64,000 nucleotides of DNA from Autumnicola lenta (GTDB lineage Bacteria; Bacteroidota; Bacteroidia; Flavobacteriales; Flavobacteriaceae): positions 1-64,000 of the forward strand of contig NZ_JAVRHO010000013.1 of the NCBI RefSeq assembly GCF_031846515.1, in the 5' to 3' direction. The position numbers and the translations under genes are program-made. The notes under the pieces were generated by a model, which did not search any database, was not told where the DNA came from, and saw only the letters and a list, made by a program, of their open reading frames with translations. Below are positions 9,201-17,392 of the stretch, one piece after another. Each line of letters opens with the position of its first letter. Position 1 is the stretch's first letter.

Positions 9201-10751
9201 AAAGACCGGATTTTTATGGGTACGAAAGAACGAATCAGGCCGATCATGCTTACAGCGGTAACAGATATTTTAGGATTTATGCCAATGGCATTTTCTTCTT
9301 CGGCCGGTGCAGAGGTGCAGCGCCCTTTAGCAACCGTGGTTATTGGAGGTATGCTTACAGCTACCCTTCTCACCCTTGTGGTGTTGCCAGTCCTTTATAC
9401 TTTAATAGAAAATATGAAAAACAGAAGAAATAGTAATAACAATAATGGCTTTGCACCAGCCCCTGCAATAGTGGTGGCATTGCTTTCTGTCGGAAGCCTC
9501 TTAGGATTTAGCACCCCTGCAGAGGCACAGGAAAACAGTTCTTCACAGAAAAATTCTCCGGCTCAGGCTGAAATAATTGTCCAACAGGATTCTTTGCCAG
9601 TCCTCTCGTTAGAAGAGGCCAAGGAACGGGCAATAGAGGCTTTTCCGAGAATAAGAGCTGCTGCCCTGGAGATAGAAAGTCAGCAGGCTTTAAAGAAAAC
9701 GGCCTGGGACCTTGGTAATACCCAGATATTCACCGGCGCAGAAGAAATTAGCGGTGGTTCGAGTAATGCTGATCTTGGTGTCTATACACAAATTGGGGTT
9801 CAGCAACAGAATATCGACATCTTTGGTATTGCGCCACGCCTGAAGTTGCAGAAGGAAAGGGTGGCCCTGGCAGAAGAAGCCCTTGATCTTTCCATTCTTG
9901 AAGTAGAACTGGAGGTAAGTCAGGCCTGGGCGTCGGTATATGCTGCTAAAAATGAGTATGAGACCTTATACAGTCTGGATTCAGCCTTTACCGATATTGA
10001 GAGAGCTGCACAGATCAGGTTGGAAACAGAGACAATCTCGAGACTTGAATACCTGGCTACGGTAAACCAGGGCAATGAAGTTGAAATACAAAAAGAGCAG
10101 GCCTATAGGGATTATCTTGGAGCCTTGCAGCGATTCAACCTGTGGTTTGCCAGTGACACACTTTACACGGTACCTAATGTTCCTGCCGATCAGTTTGATG
10201 AGCCCATTAGCGGATTACTGCAACCCCTTGGGAACCATCCCCTGCTCAATGTGTATGAACAAAGGATAGAGGTGGCTGATGCAACCCTAAGGGAGAGGCG
10301 ATCGCAGTTTCTTCCGAAATTTCAGGCGCAGTACGGCAGGCAGAAAATTGACGGCCAAACCGGCTTTTATCAATATCAGGTAGGGATCAGCATTCCTTTG
10401 TTCTTTGGACCTGAATTGGGCAGAACACAATCAGCAAAAATAAACCGCGAAATAGCTGAAGCTAATTTACAGCAGACGCAGTTTGAGCTAAAGACAGCTT
10501 ATGCTGAGGCACGCGAAGAATACCTGAAGTGGCTTAATTCCTGGACATACTATCAGGAAGAAGCGCTACCCTTGGCCAGAGAACAGCGGGCAGGGGCCAT
10601 CATCGCTTATCGGGAAGGAGCAATTGACTATGTGACTTTCCTGCAAAACATACGCGATGCCGTACGCATAGAAGTGAATGCCTGGCAGGCATTGGGCAGC
10701 TATCTTGATAGCCGCTCCCAACTCGAATATTATATAAATACTTCAGAATAA
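6276..10751 (+). CDS. CusA/CzcA heavy-metal RND pump fused to a TolC-like outer-membrane component
   Basis: A 1491-residue protein. Residues 1 to about 1045 form a heavy-metal RND pump with twelve predicted helices. TM4 carries AIDFGIIIDGAV with D400 and D406, the HME1 signature tied to divalent ions (Co, Zn, Cd). After the last pump helix comes a second hydrophobic segment ending PAEAQ near A1084, which looks like an internal signal peptide. Residues 1085-1491 then form a TolC/CusC-type coiled-coil outer-membrane factor (LSLEEAKERAIEAFPRI, later SIPLFFGPELGRTQ). Such fusions are known in Bacteroidetes. The adaptor gene follows 30 bases later, so pump, channel and adaptor form one efflux unit moving periplasmic metal to the outside. 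Confidence 0.93.
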   Translation: MINKIIAFSINNKFIVGLLTLALIGAGIWSMMTVNLGSVPDITNNQVQVITQSPSLGTEDIEQFVTYPVELAMGNLPGVTELRSVSRFGLSVVTIVFEDDMGTYLPRQLVQEKLTELQETIPENFGSPTMGPISTGLGQIYEYTIQPQPDYEEEYTPTELRSIQDWIIKRQLTLLEGVVEVNSFGGYIKQYEVAISPEKLNALDVSISQVYEALARNNVNTGGAYIERNRMSNFIRGEGLIQSLDDIRKIVVTNENGIPVTVGNIAEKVSFGSQVRYGAFTQDGEEAVGGIIMMLRGSNPNAVIQRVQERMAEVEESLPEGLEIRPIIDQSALIGRTTDTVTKNLLEGALIVIFALVFLLGSLRGGLITATTIPLSLLFAFILMKQFGVWANLMSLGAIDFGIIIDGAVIIIEGAVYEIHKRIKAGKVKFNQAVMDEVAYDSGSTMMGSAFFGQVIILIVFTPILFLTGVEGKMFKPMAYTFGFAMIGAIILCLTYVPMMTALFMKPIENKKNWYGKLERWLERVSDKIIGGIHRAYLPLLKASLRLKAAVIIGSIVLLGAAGYVFSAMGGEFIPQLDEGDIAMQALIRPGSSLNESIEVSKKIETLLLDNFPEIETATARIGVADIPTDPMPMDIADMYIILEKDRDKWVSADTKEELIEQIQDLLNKNLTGVNLVFTQPIELRFNELLEGVREDIAVKLYGEDLEVLSTKVQEMAEIIQTVPGTGDVNAERTSGLPQMTVRYNRDKLAQYGLEIEKINEYINTAFAGGVAGVVFEGERRFDLVVRFDEEHRQSIEDIRTLYIDLPNGTQVPINEVADISFVPGPMQISRDDTYRRTYVGVNVRGRDVESVVNDIQAKLGAELDLPPGYYISYGGEFENLQNAKDRLIIVVPIALLLIFVLLYFALGSFSQSIMIYMAIPLAAIGGVFALWLRDMPFSISAGVGFIVLFGVAVLNGLVLVNRFNSLKEEGVTSIKDRIFMGTKERIRPIMLTAVTDILGFMPMAFSSSAGAEVQRPLATVVIGGMLTATLLTLVVLPVLYTLIENMKNRRNSNNNNGFAPAPAIVVALLSVGSLLGFSTPAEAQENSSSQKNSPAQAEIIVQQDSLPVLSLEEAKERAIEAFPRIRAAALEIESQQALKKTAWDLGNTQIFTGAEEISGGSSNADLGVYTQIGVQQQNIDIFGIAPRLKLQKERVALAEEALDLSILEVELEVSQAWASVYAAKNEYETLYSLDSAFTDIERAAQIRLETETISRLEYLATVNQGNEVEIQKEQAYRDYLGALQRFNLWFASDTLYTVPNVPADQFDEPISGLLQPLGNHPLLNVYEQRIEVADATLRERRSQFLPKFQAQYGRQKIDGQTGFYQYQVGISIPLFFGPELGRTQSAKINREIAEANLQQTQFELKTAYAEAREEYLKWLNSWTYYQEEALPLAREQRAGAIIAYREGAIDYVTFLQNIRDAVRIEVNAWQALGSYLDSRSQLEYYINTSE

Positions 10752-10781
10752 GATAATTAATTAATAGACAAAGATATAAAA

Positions 10782-12023
10782 ATGAAAAAGCACATTATAA
10801 AACTGTTCACATTGCTCATTACGGTAAGCTTTCTTTCAGCCTGCAATGGCGGAGAAGGCAAAGGTACGGAAGAAGCGTCCCCTGAAGCTCAGGAAGAACA
10901 TTCTGCAGAAGAAGAAGGAGGTCATGAAGAAGGAGAAGAAGGAGGAGGAATGGGTGAAGTGCATCTTTCCAGTCTCAAGTTCAACAGTTTGGAAATAAAA
11001 GTGGACACCCTGCCCACAAGGCCCATTTCCGATATAGTAGAAGCTACCGGACAACTGGAAGTCCCACCACAATATGAAGCTACAGTAACTGCTTTTATAG
11101 GAGCCAATATAACTTCTATTGAGGTCATTGAGGGGGATCAAGTAAGCAAAGGTAAGGTACTGGCATATCTATCCCATCCTAACCTCACCAGGTTACAAAC
11201 CGATTATATGACAGCTTACAGCCGTTTGCAGAACCTGGAGCAAGAATTTAATCGTCAACAAAGGCTTTATGAACAAGAAGTAGGTTCAGGCAAACTTTTT
11301 CAACAGGCACAGGCCGATTATCGTGTTGTGCAGGCAGAGGTTCAAGGGTTTGAATCACAGCTCAGGCAGTTAAACCTTAATGTTGCTGGCATACGAGAAG
11401 GAAATATTGTCGAGAATGTTCCTGTAGTCAGTCCAATAAAAGGGAGCATTGAAGATGTAAGTGTGCAGGTAGGACAATATGTTGATCCCCAAACCGAGCT
11501 ATTCGAAGTGATCAACGCCGAACATGTGCATGCAGATTTAATGGTCTTTGCCAAAGATGTATATAAAGTCAAGGAGGGACAAAAGGTCCTGTTACAAATG
11601 GAATCAGTGCCCGGCCAGACTTATACTGCTGAAATTTATTCTATCGGCAAGAAATTTGAACAGAATCCCAGGGCTGTCCACGTGCATGCAGAGATACAGG
11701 AAGATTCAGAAAACCTGGTACCGGGCATGTACATCAACGGCAGGATCGTTACGGGCACAGGAACAGAAGTAACAGCCTTACCGAAAGAAGCAATTATTGA
11801 GGAAGAAGACAAATCCTACATCTTTATTGCTGAAGAGCACGAGGAGGACGGGGAAACCGAGTGGTCTTTTAAGCCGGTGGAAGTGGTGACAGGAGAAGAA
11901 AATGAAGGATGGGTGGAAATTAAATTATTGCAACCTTTACCTGAAGGTGCAAAGGTGGCGTGGAACAATGCTTATTATTTGATAGCAGAAATGAAGAAGA
12001 GCCAGACTTCTCACGGTCATTAA
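10782..12023 (+). CDS. RND periplasmic adaptor lipoprotein (CusB/CzcB type)
   Basis: A 413-residue membrane-fusion protein. The signal ends in a lipobox (LSAC, Cys about residue 21), so it is a lipoprotein. It is followed by a Glu/His-rich metal-attracting stretch to about residue 58. Next come the barrel-sandwich/lipoyl half (ATVTAFIGANI), an alpha-hairpin (SRLQNLEQEFNRQQRLYEQE), the second lipoyl half (VVSPIKGSIEDVSVQVGQYV), a beta-barrel and a membrane-proximal domain. It bridges the RND pump and the TolC-like channel encoded just upstream. The C-terminus ends in SHGH. Confidence in family and role is high; which metal is moved is inferred from the pump. Confidence 0.92.
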   Translation: MKKHIIKLFTLLITVSFLSACNGGEGKGTEEASPEAQEEHSAEEEGGHEEGEEGGGMGEVHLSSLKFNSLEIKVDTLPTRPISDIVEATGQLEVPPQYEATVTAFIGANITSIEVIEGDQVSKGKVLAYLSHPNLTRLQTDYMTAYSRLQNLEQEFNRQQRLYEQEVGSGKLFQQAQADYRVVQAEVQGFESQLRQLNLNVAGIREGNIVENVPVVSPIKGSIEDVSVQVGQYVDPQTELFEVINAEHVHADLMVFAKDVYKVKEGQKVLLQMESVPGQTYTAEIYSIGKKFEQNPRAVHVHAEIQEDSENLVPGMYINGRIVTGTGTEVTALPKEAIIEEEDKSYIFIAEEHEEDGETEWSFKPVEVVTGEENEGWVEIKLLQPLPEGAKVAWNNAYYLIAEMKKSQTSHGH

Positions 12024-12111
12024 ATTAAAAACTTAAATGGATGGGCTCTCTGTATAATGTTTGTCTTAATTAGTTAACCCAGAGGGTTCATCCTTAATAC
12101 AAACTATAGCG

Positions 12112-12447
12112 ATGAAAGAAATAAAAGCATTTATAAAACCAAAAAGAGTACAAAAAGTAGTTGAAGCCCTTAGTGATAGTGGCTTTAATAGCATGACCCT
12201 TTCGCAAGGGGAAGGGACCGGTGCATTCAAAGCCAAAGGTGCCAGCCCCTCCCTTGATTTTCGCATTACAGATAGTCCCGTAGTGAAACTGGAACTGGTG
12301 TGCCAAAATGAAGAAGCACGAAAAGCAATAGACATCATAGTCGAAAATGGAAAGACAACGGATCCTGGCGACGGAATTATTTATGTTTCAGATATTGAAG
12401 ATGCGTTTCAAATAAAGACGGGAAAATCCATAAAGAAATTTGATTGA
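12112..12447 (+). CDS. PII-like protein linked to heavy-metal efflux
   Basis: A 111-residue PII-superfamily protein (KEIKAFIKPKRVQKVVEALS at the start, TDPGDGIIYV near the B-loop region, C-terminal DAFQIKTGKS). Nitrogen PII proteins are about 112 residues with a T-loop containing a tyrosine. Here the T-loop region is SPSLDFRITDSP. PII-like proteins beside CusA/CzcA efflux genes form a recognised subgroup and are presumed to sense a nucleotide or metal and tune the pump. The gene follows the adaptor by about 90 bases on the same strand. The regulatory partner is not visible. Confidence 0.8.
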   Translation: MKEIKAFIKPKRVQKVVEALSDSGFNSMTLSQGEGTGAFKAKGASPSLDFRITDSPVVKLELVCQNEEARKAIDIIVENGKTTDPGDGIIYVSDIEDAFQIKTGKSIKKFD

Positions 12448-12631
12448 CGGGGAGCAACAACAATAAAATAAGTCCTGTAAAGGAAGTTCTAACTGTTTGT
12501 CTTACTAATGGGATTTCCTTTTCAGGCATAATTTTTTGTAGCTCGAAATTAAAAATACAGGAAGTAATAAAGGAGACATATAGATGCCATAAGGAAAGTT
12601 GTAACTTATAACTGAAAAGAAGAAATGATCT

Positions 12632-12742
12632 ATGAATGATTTTTTGACTGTTCTATTGTTTGCAGCCATGCCTGCCTTAGGAAATTTTGGCGGAGGTATG
12701 TTGGCAGAATTTATAAATGTTTCGGGCAAAACCGTTAATCTA
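12632..12742 (+). pseudogene. N-terminal remnant of a ZIP-family metal transporter
   Basis: The first 37 residues (FLTVLLFAAMPALGNFGGG, then LAEFINVSGKTVNL) look like the first helix and loop of a ZIP-type metal permease. The following residues of the same frame are meaningless because a CDF fragment begins in another frame. It appears to be the left piece of a deletion that fused two metal transporter genes. Confidence 0.5.
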
Positions 12743-12746
12743 TACC

Positions 12747-12869
12747 AGAACCGCCTTTTTTCTCAACCTGACCTTTACGGTAGTCGAATTGATTGGTGGT
12801 TTTCTTTCGGGCAGTATTGCCATAATGGCTGGTTCACTGCATGATTTTGCCGATTGCCTTTCTTTAGGG
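12747..12869 (+). pseudogene. N-terminal remnant of a cation diffusion facilitator
   Basis: In the frame beginning at 12717, residues 11-51 (AFFLNLTFTVVELIGGFLSG, then SIAIMAGSLHDFADCLSLG) match TM1-TM2 of a CDF transporter, with an HDxxD motif resembling the metal site in TM2. Similarity ends near 12869 and an unrelated tail follows. With the ZIP piece before it, it marks a decayed junction in the metal cargo. Confidence 0.6.
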
Positions 12870-12894
12870 GAACCTGAAAAAAAGACAAGAAATT

Positions 12895-13179
12895 ATGAGG
12901 AGGCGAAAAATTTTTATAGCGATTCTAACAGGTGTGGTCTTTGGAATATTGATCATGCAACCGCTGGTTCTTTCCCTACAAATGAATTATTTACAGGGAG
13001 ATGAAAATTGGTGGAAGTACCTCCCTGAGAGTTACCAGGAAATATTCAATTTTAGTGATAAAAATCAAATCTTGATGAACCTTCTTTTTGCATTGCTGGG
13101 GATAGCTCTTGCTTTCATGGTCGCTGTAAGAAAAAGGATATTTAAACTTAAAAAACAAAGTAGAAGTTCAAGGAGGTGA
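12895..13179 (+). CDS. Small two-helix membrane protein of unknown function
   Basis: A 94-residue protein, not recognised. It has a basic N-terminus, a first hydrophobic helix (IFIAILTGVVFGILIMQPLV), an extracytoplasmic loop with aromatic residues (NWWKYLPESYQEIF), a second helix (LLFALLGIALAFMVAV) and a basic tail. The topology suits a small inner-membrane protein. It lies between the ZIP/CDF remnants and the P-type ATPase on the same strand. A membrane accessory of the ATPase is possible, but nothing in the sequence proves it. It could also be a surviving end of a larger lost gene. Confidence 0.55.
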   Translation: MRRRKIFIAILTGVVFGILIMQPLVLSLQMNYLQGDENWWKYLPESYQEIFNFSDKNQILMNLLFALLGIALAFMVAVRKRIFKLKKQSRSSRR

Positions 13180-13263
13180 AGGCGCATTAATTAAAAGATC
13201 ATCGCCAATTTAAAGATTTCAGCGAGAGTTTACCGGACAAGAATCGAAAAACCGATAGAAAAA

Positions 13264-15816
13264 ATGAAAAAAACGCAAGTAAAACTGCCAATACTCCTGC
13301 CGGAAGTTCCCGATGAGAACGATCAATGTGTGCAGAGGCTAATGGATCACCTGCAAAACAGGGAAGGTATTGAAAAGGTGCATATTGTTTCTGAAAAAGA
13401 GGATGATACCCCTCAGCTTTGTTTTCATTACGATCCCGACATTATTTCCATTGCCCATATTACAAAACTCGCAAAACAGGCAGGGGCATCATTGACCAAT
13501 GAATTTGGACATACCCTGTTGGAGGTTGAGGGAATACGACATGCAAGGCATGCGAGGAAAATTCAAAATGCCCTGAGAGGATTGGAGGAGATAATGGAAG
13601 CCTCGGTATCCGAATCGGGAATCGTAAGGCTGGAATTCATAAAGGCTAAAACTGATGAAGAAGATTTTCGTCAAATCCTGAGGAACGAAGGCCTGAAAAT
13701 CAAGACTGCCAAAAAGAATAAAAAAGTGCCTCCTGAAACGGCTGAAACCCATAAACATTCCAACAAAGAGGCAGAGCTTAAAGATGAAGGCCACGCTCAT
13801 GACCACGGGGGTATTTTAGGAAAAAATACTGAGATGTACTTTTCCATTATTTGCGGGGTGTTATTGGGCACCGGTTTTGGCCTTTCCTACCTGGAAACTG
13901 TGCCCGAATGGGCAAGTTTGGCCTTGTACATAGGCGCCTATTTCTTTGGGGGCTATTACACGGCAAAAGAAGCCATTGAAACGGTTGCCAAAGGAGGTTT
14001 CGAAATTGATTTCCTTATGCTGGTCGCGGCCATCGGGGCAGCCATTCTGGGAGAATGGGCAGAAGGGGCTTTGCTCCTCTTCCTATTTAGCCTGGGCCAT
14101 GCACTGGAAAATTACGCCATGAACAAGGCGCGAAAATCTATTGCAGCTTTAGCAGACCTTGCACCTAAAACTGCTCTGATAAAACGAGATGGAAAGACGC
14201 AGGAAGTAAAAATAGAAGAGCTTCAGATAGGTGATATTGTTGTAGTGAGATCCAACACCAAAATTTCTGCCGATGGTGTTGTTGTTAATGGCAATAGTAG
14301 TGTGAACCAGGCACCCATCACCGGTGAGAGCGTCCCTGTGGATAAGTCCCCCGTACCCGATCCTGACAGGGACTATTCAAAAGAAAGCGAAATAAAAGAA
14401 GAACATCGGGTTTTTGCGGGAACCATCAACGGCAATAGTACCCTGGAAGTAAAGGTGATAAAAACCTCTCAGGATTCTACACTGTCAAGACTGGTGACAT
14501 TAGTGAATGAAGCCCAGACACAGAAATCACCTACCCAATTATTGACTGATAAGTTTGAAAAATATTTTGTGCCATCGGTTTTGGCCCTGGTGGTTTTGCT
14601 GAATTTCGCCTTTCTGGTCATTGATGAACCTTTTAGTGAGAGTTTCTACAGGGCTATGGCAGTTTTAGTGGCTGCCAGTCCCTGTGCCCTGGCCATTTCC
14701 ACACCCAGTGCTGTACTTAGCGGAGTGGCTCGTGCAGCCAGGGGTGGTGTTCTGGTAAAGGGAGGGCGGCCCCTGGAAGACCTTGGCGTGCTCACCGCTA
14801 TTGCTTTTGACAAAACCGGTACCCTTACTGAAGGCAAACCAAAGCTCACCAAAGTTATCACTTTAACGGACGTAAGTGAAGAGGAACTGCTAAAAACAGC
14901 TGTAGCTGTAGAGGCTTTAAGCAACCACCCCCTTGCAAAAGCAGTGGTACGGGACGGCAAAGAACGCCTGGGAAATGCACAATTTCCGGAAGCAAGTAAT
15001 ATGGAAGCTGTTTTAGGAAAAGGTATAAAAGCCAGCCTCGGGGAAGATAAGGTGTATATGGGGAATCTTGAGCTCTTTGAAGCCCTCGATGATCAAAAGC
15101 CTTCAGAAGAAATCGTTGAAAAAGTAAGGGAACAGGAAGCCGCAGGGAACACGACAATGTTGATACGCAGGAATGAGGAGTATATTGGAATTATTTCCCT
15201 TATGGACACTCCACGGGAAGAAGCTAAAGCCACCTTGGAGGAGCTTAAAAAAATCGGTATTAAACGTATGATCATGCTCACCGGGGATAACCAAAAAGTG
15301 GCTGATGCGGTGGCCAAAGAAATTGGCCTTACCGATGCCTGGGGAAGCCTGCTTCCCGAGGAAAAGGTAGATGCTATTAAAAAATTAAAGAAACAGGAGG
15401 ACAAAGTAGCCATGGTGGGCGATGGAGTGAATGATGCTCCCGCTATGGCACATAGTACCGTGGGTATTGCAATGGGGGCAGCAGGATCTGATGTAGCTCT
15501 GGAAACCGCCGATATAGCCCTGATGGCCGATAAACTGGAAACGCTGCCCTTTGCAATAGGTTTGAGCCGGAAAGCCAAAAGCATCATCAAACAAAACCTT
15601 TGGGTAAGCCTGGGGATTGTAGCTTTATTAATTCCGGCCACTATCTTCGGGTTTGCCAACATTGGTATAGCAGTACTGGTTCACGAAGGTTCTACATTAT
15701 TGGTAGTGGGCAATGCTTTGAGATTATTAGCTTATAACAATAAGAAAACTGCCTTTCCCGGAGGCCGTATAAAACAAATTCATGAATTAAAACAAGAAAA
15801 TAATGTCAGAATTTAA
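13264..15816 (+). CDS. P1B-4-type heavy-metal-transporting P-type ATPase
   Basis: An 850-residue ATP-driven metal exporter. The first 160 residues hold two degenerate ferredoxin-like segments without CxxC, then a His-rich linker (EGHAHDHGG) before TM1. Motifs are TGES at 353-356, SPC at 472-474 in the metal-binding helix, the phosphorylated D516 in DKTGT, a GDGVNDAP hinge and HEGST from 807 in the last helices. SPC plus HEG[GS]T is the P1B-4 signature, associated with Co, Zn, Cd, Ni or Fe rather than Cu. The stop overlaps the start of the OsmC gene by 14 bases. The ATPase would clear cytoplasmic metal that the RND pump then exports from the periplasm. Confidence 0.93.
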   Translation: MKKTQVKLPILLPEVPDENDQCVQRLMDHLQNREGIEKVHIVSEKEDDTPQLCFHYDPDIISIAHITKLAKQAGASLTNEFGHTLLEVEGIRHARHARKIQNALRGLEEIMEASVSESGIVRLEFIKAKTDEEDFRQILRNEGLKIKTAKKNKKVPPETAETHKHSNKEAELKDEGHAHDHGGILGKNTEMYFSIICGVLLGTGFGLSYLETVPEWASLALYIGAYFFGGYYTAKEAIETVAKGGFEIDFLMLVAAIGAAILGEWAEGALLLFLFSLGHALENYAMNKARKSIAALADLAPKTALIKRDGKTQEVKIEELQIGDIVVVRSNTKISADGVVVNGNSSVNQAPITGESVPVDKSPVPDPDRDYSKESEIKEEHRVFAGTINGNSTLEVKVIKTSQDSTLSRLVTLVNEAQTQKSPTQLLTDKFEKYFVPSVLALVVLLNFAFLVIDEPFSESFYRAMAVLVAASPCALAISTPSAVLSGVARAARGGVLVKGGRPLEDLGVLTAIAFDKTGTLTEGKPKLTKVITLTDVSEEELLKTAVAVEALSNHPLAKAVVRDGKERLGNAQFPEASNMEAVLGKGIKASLGEDKVYMGNLELFEALDDQKPSEEIVEKVREQEAAGNTTMLIRRNEEYIGIISLMDTPREEAKATLEELKKIGIKRMIMLTGDNQKVADAVAKEIGLTDAWGSLLPEEKVDAIKKLKKQEDKVAMVGDGVNDAPAMAHSTVGIAMGAAGSDVALETADIALMADKLETLPFAIGLSRKAKSIIKQNLWVSLGIVALLIPATIFGFANIGIAVLVHEGSTLLVVGNALRLLAYNNKKTAFPGGRIKQIHELKQENNVRI

Positions 15817-16255
15817 AGTTAAACTAGAATGGAAATCCGATTCCGAGGATTTCTCCTATAAGAATTATACACGTACCCATCAATGGATCTTTGGAGGAGG
15901 CTCGCAAATTACTGCATCTGCAGCTCCAGAGTATTTGGGGAAAGCTGAATTTGTCAATCCTGAAGAAGCCTTCGCTGCTTCCCTCTCCAGCTGCCACTTA
16001 TTGACTTTTCTGGCTATTGCCTCCTTTAAAAAGTATATTATAAAGAGTTACAAAGATGAAACCGTTGCTGTGGTTGAGAAAAACAAGGATGGTAAACAGG
16101 CTGTGACCAGGGTTTTTTTACGGCCCAAAGTAGAATTCTCGGGGGAACATATACCTGATGAAGAAGAAATGAAAAAAATGCACCATAAAGCACATGCTGA
16201 GTGTTTTATCTCTAACTCTGTAATAACAGAGATTGTGTTGGAACCTGTTTTATAA
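15803..16255 (+). CDS. OsmC-family thiol peroxidase-like protein
   Basis: A 150-residue OsmC/Ohr-fold protein with both conserved cysteines: C64 in LSSCHLL and C134 in HAECFIS. The family reduces organic hydroperoxides with this Cys pair. Its start lies 14 bases inside the ATPase gene, so translation is probably coupled and the protein is likely part of the metal response, perhaps repairing metal-driven oxidative damage. Length is typical of the YhfA/SACOL1771-like branch. Confidence 0.85.
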   Translation: MSEFKVKLEWKSDSEDFSYKNYTRTHQWIFGGGSQITASAAPEYLGKAEFVNPEEAFAASLSSCHLLTFLAIASFKKYIIKSYKDETVAVVEKNKDGKQAVTRVFLRPKVEFSGEHIPDEEEMKKMHHKAHAECFISNSVITEIVLEPVL

Positions 16256-16327
16256 TTTTCTTCAGGTAGATTTAGTGTGTAAGGGTTTTAGTTTGAATTT
16301 TGAACTAGCCGATAAAATATAGTTGAT

Positions 16328-16987
16328 ATGAAAAATCTCATGGTTGCCCCTTCCATTCTTTCGACAGATTTTGCCCACCTGGGCAAAACCCTCGAAACTA
16401 TTAATAGAAGTGAAGCAGACTGGCTGCATGTGGATGTAATGGACGGTATGTTTGTTCCCAATATCTCCTTCGGAACCCCTGTTTTACAAGCTATTCATAA
16501 GCACAACAAGAAACCGGTCGAGTTGCACTTAATGATTGCTCAACCTGAAAGGTATTTGGAAGTTTTTTCTAAATATGGGGAGCAAATTACGGTGCACGCC
16601 GAGGCCTGCCTTCATTTGCACAGCGTGGTGCAACAAATAAAAAACCTAGGTTGTAAAGCAGGGGTAGCTTTAAATCCGCATACCTCTTTAGGAAGCCTGG
16701 AATACGTCATCAAAGATTTAGATACAGTTTGCCTAATGGCTGTAAATCCGGGTTTTGGCGGACAAGATTTTATTCCCGATACACTGGAAAAAATAAAGGA
16801 ATTAAAGCAATTGATACAAAGAAAAGATGCAAAGGCCTTTATTGAAGTAGATGGAGGGGTTAACAGGAATAACGTGAAGGAAATTTTGAATTCAGGAGCT
16901 GATGCTGTTATAGCAGGAAGTAGTATTTTCAATTCCAATGATCCCCTTAGGGCAATTCAGGAGCTTAGAAACCCCCTAATAAGGTAA
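16328..16987 (+). CDS. rpe: Ribulose-phosphate 3-epimerase
   Basis: A 219-residue TIM-barrel enzyme converting ribulose 5-phosphate and xylulose 5-phosphate in the pentose phosphate pathway. It begins with VAPSILSTDFAHLG, has metal ligands in LHVDVMDG and VELHLMI, the second catalytic Asp in EVDGGVN, and the phosphate-binding VNPGFGGQ and AGSSIF. The gene is full length and intact, standing alone within metal cargo on the same strand. Rpe depends on a bound divalent metal and is a known target of metal and oxidative stress, so an extra copy could back up the chromosomal enzyme. This is an inference. Confidence 0.93.
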   Translation: MKNLMVAPSILSTDFAHLGKTLETINRSEADWLHVDVMDGMFVPNISFGTPVLQAIHKHNKKPVELHLMIAQPERYLEVFSKYGEQITVHAEACLHLHSVVQQIKNLGCKAGVALNPHTSLGSLEYVIKDLDTVCLMAVNPGFGGQDFIPDTLEKIKELKQLIQRKDAKAFIEVDGGVNRNNVKEILNSGADAVIAGSSIFNSNDPLRAIQELRNPLIR

Positions 16988-17035
16988 CTAATGTTGTAAA
17001 AAGGAATAAATTAAATAATAATTAAAAGAGGAGTT

Positions 17036-17392
17036 ATGCTACAAATATTGGGACAAACAGAAGGGAATTTAATAGCCACAAGGGCAACAGGAAATTTGAC
17101 TGAAGCCGATTACGATAAGCTATTGCCCCTGCTGAACAACATAGTGGAGAAACATAAAAAAATTCGCTGGTATTTTGAAATGGAGGGTTTTGAAGGATGG
17201 AAACCAAAAGCCTTTTGGGAAGATTTGAAATTCGATGTCCAACATGCCAACAAATTTCAAAAAGTGGCCATGGTAGGGGATGAAAAATGGGAAGATTGGA
17301 TGACGGATTTGATGAAACCTTTTACCTCTGCCGAAGTAAAATTTTTTGAAATAAACCATGCAAGCGAAGGACAAAAATGGATAGAGAAGTAA
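17036..17392 (+). CDS. SpoIIAA-like (STAS-fold) protein, copy 1
   Basis: A 118-residue member of the SpoIIAA-like family (DUF3478): NLIATRATGNLTEADYDKL, the central KIRWYFEMEGFEGW, then AFWEDLKFD and a C-terminal VAMVGDEKWEDWM. Family members are small soluble proteins of unclear function, often beside ion transporters or stress genes. The last 16 bases overlap the NhaA start, so the two are translationally linked. Related sequences are at 18956-19321 (intact) and 25474-25593 (fragment). Confidence 0.82.
   Translation: MLQILGQTEGNLIATRATGNLTEADYDKLLPLLNNIVEKHKKIRWYFEMEGFEGWKPKAFWEDLKFDVQHANKFQKVAMVGDEKWEDWMTDLMKPFTSAEVKFFEINHASEGQKWIEK

Noticed and set aside
10836..11141. Minus-strand frame opposite the RND adaptor
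   Set aside because: Caused by the Glu-rich repeats of the adaptor; phenylalanine runs are an antisense effect.
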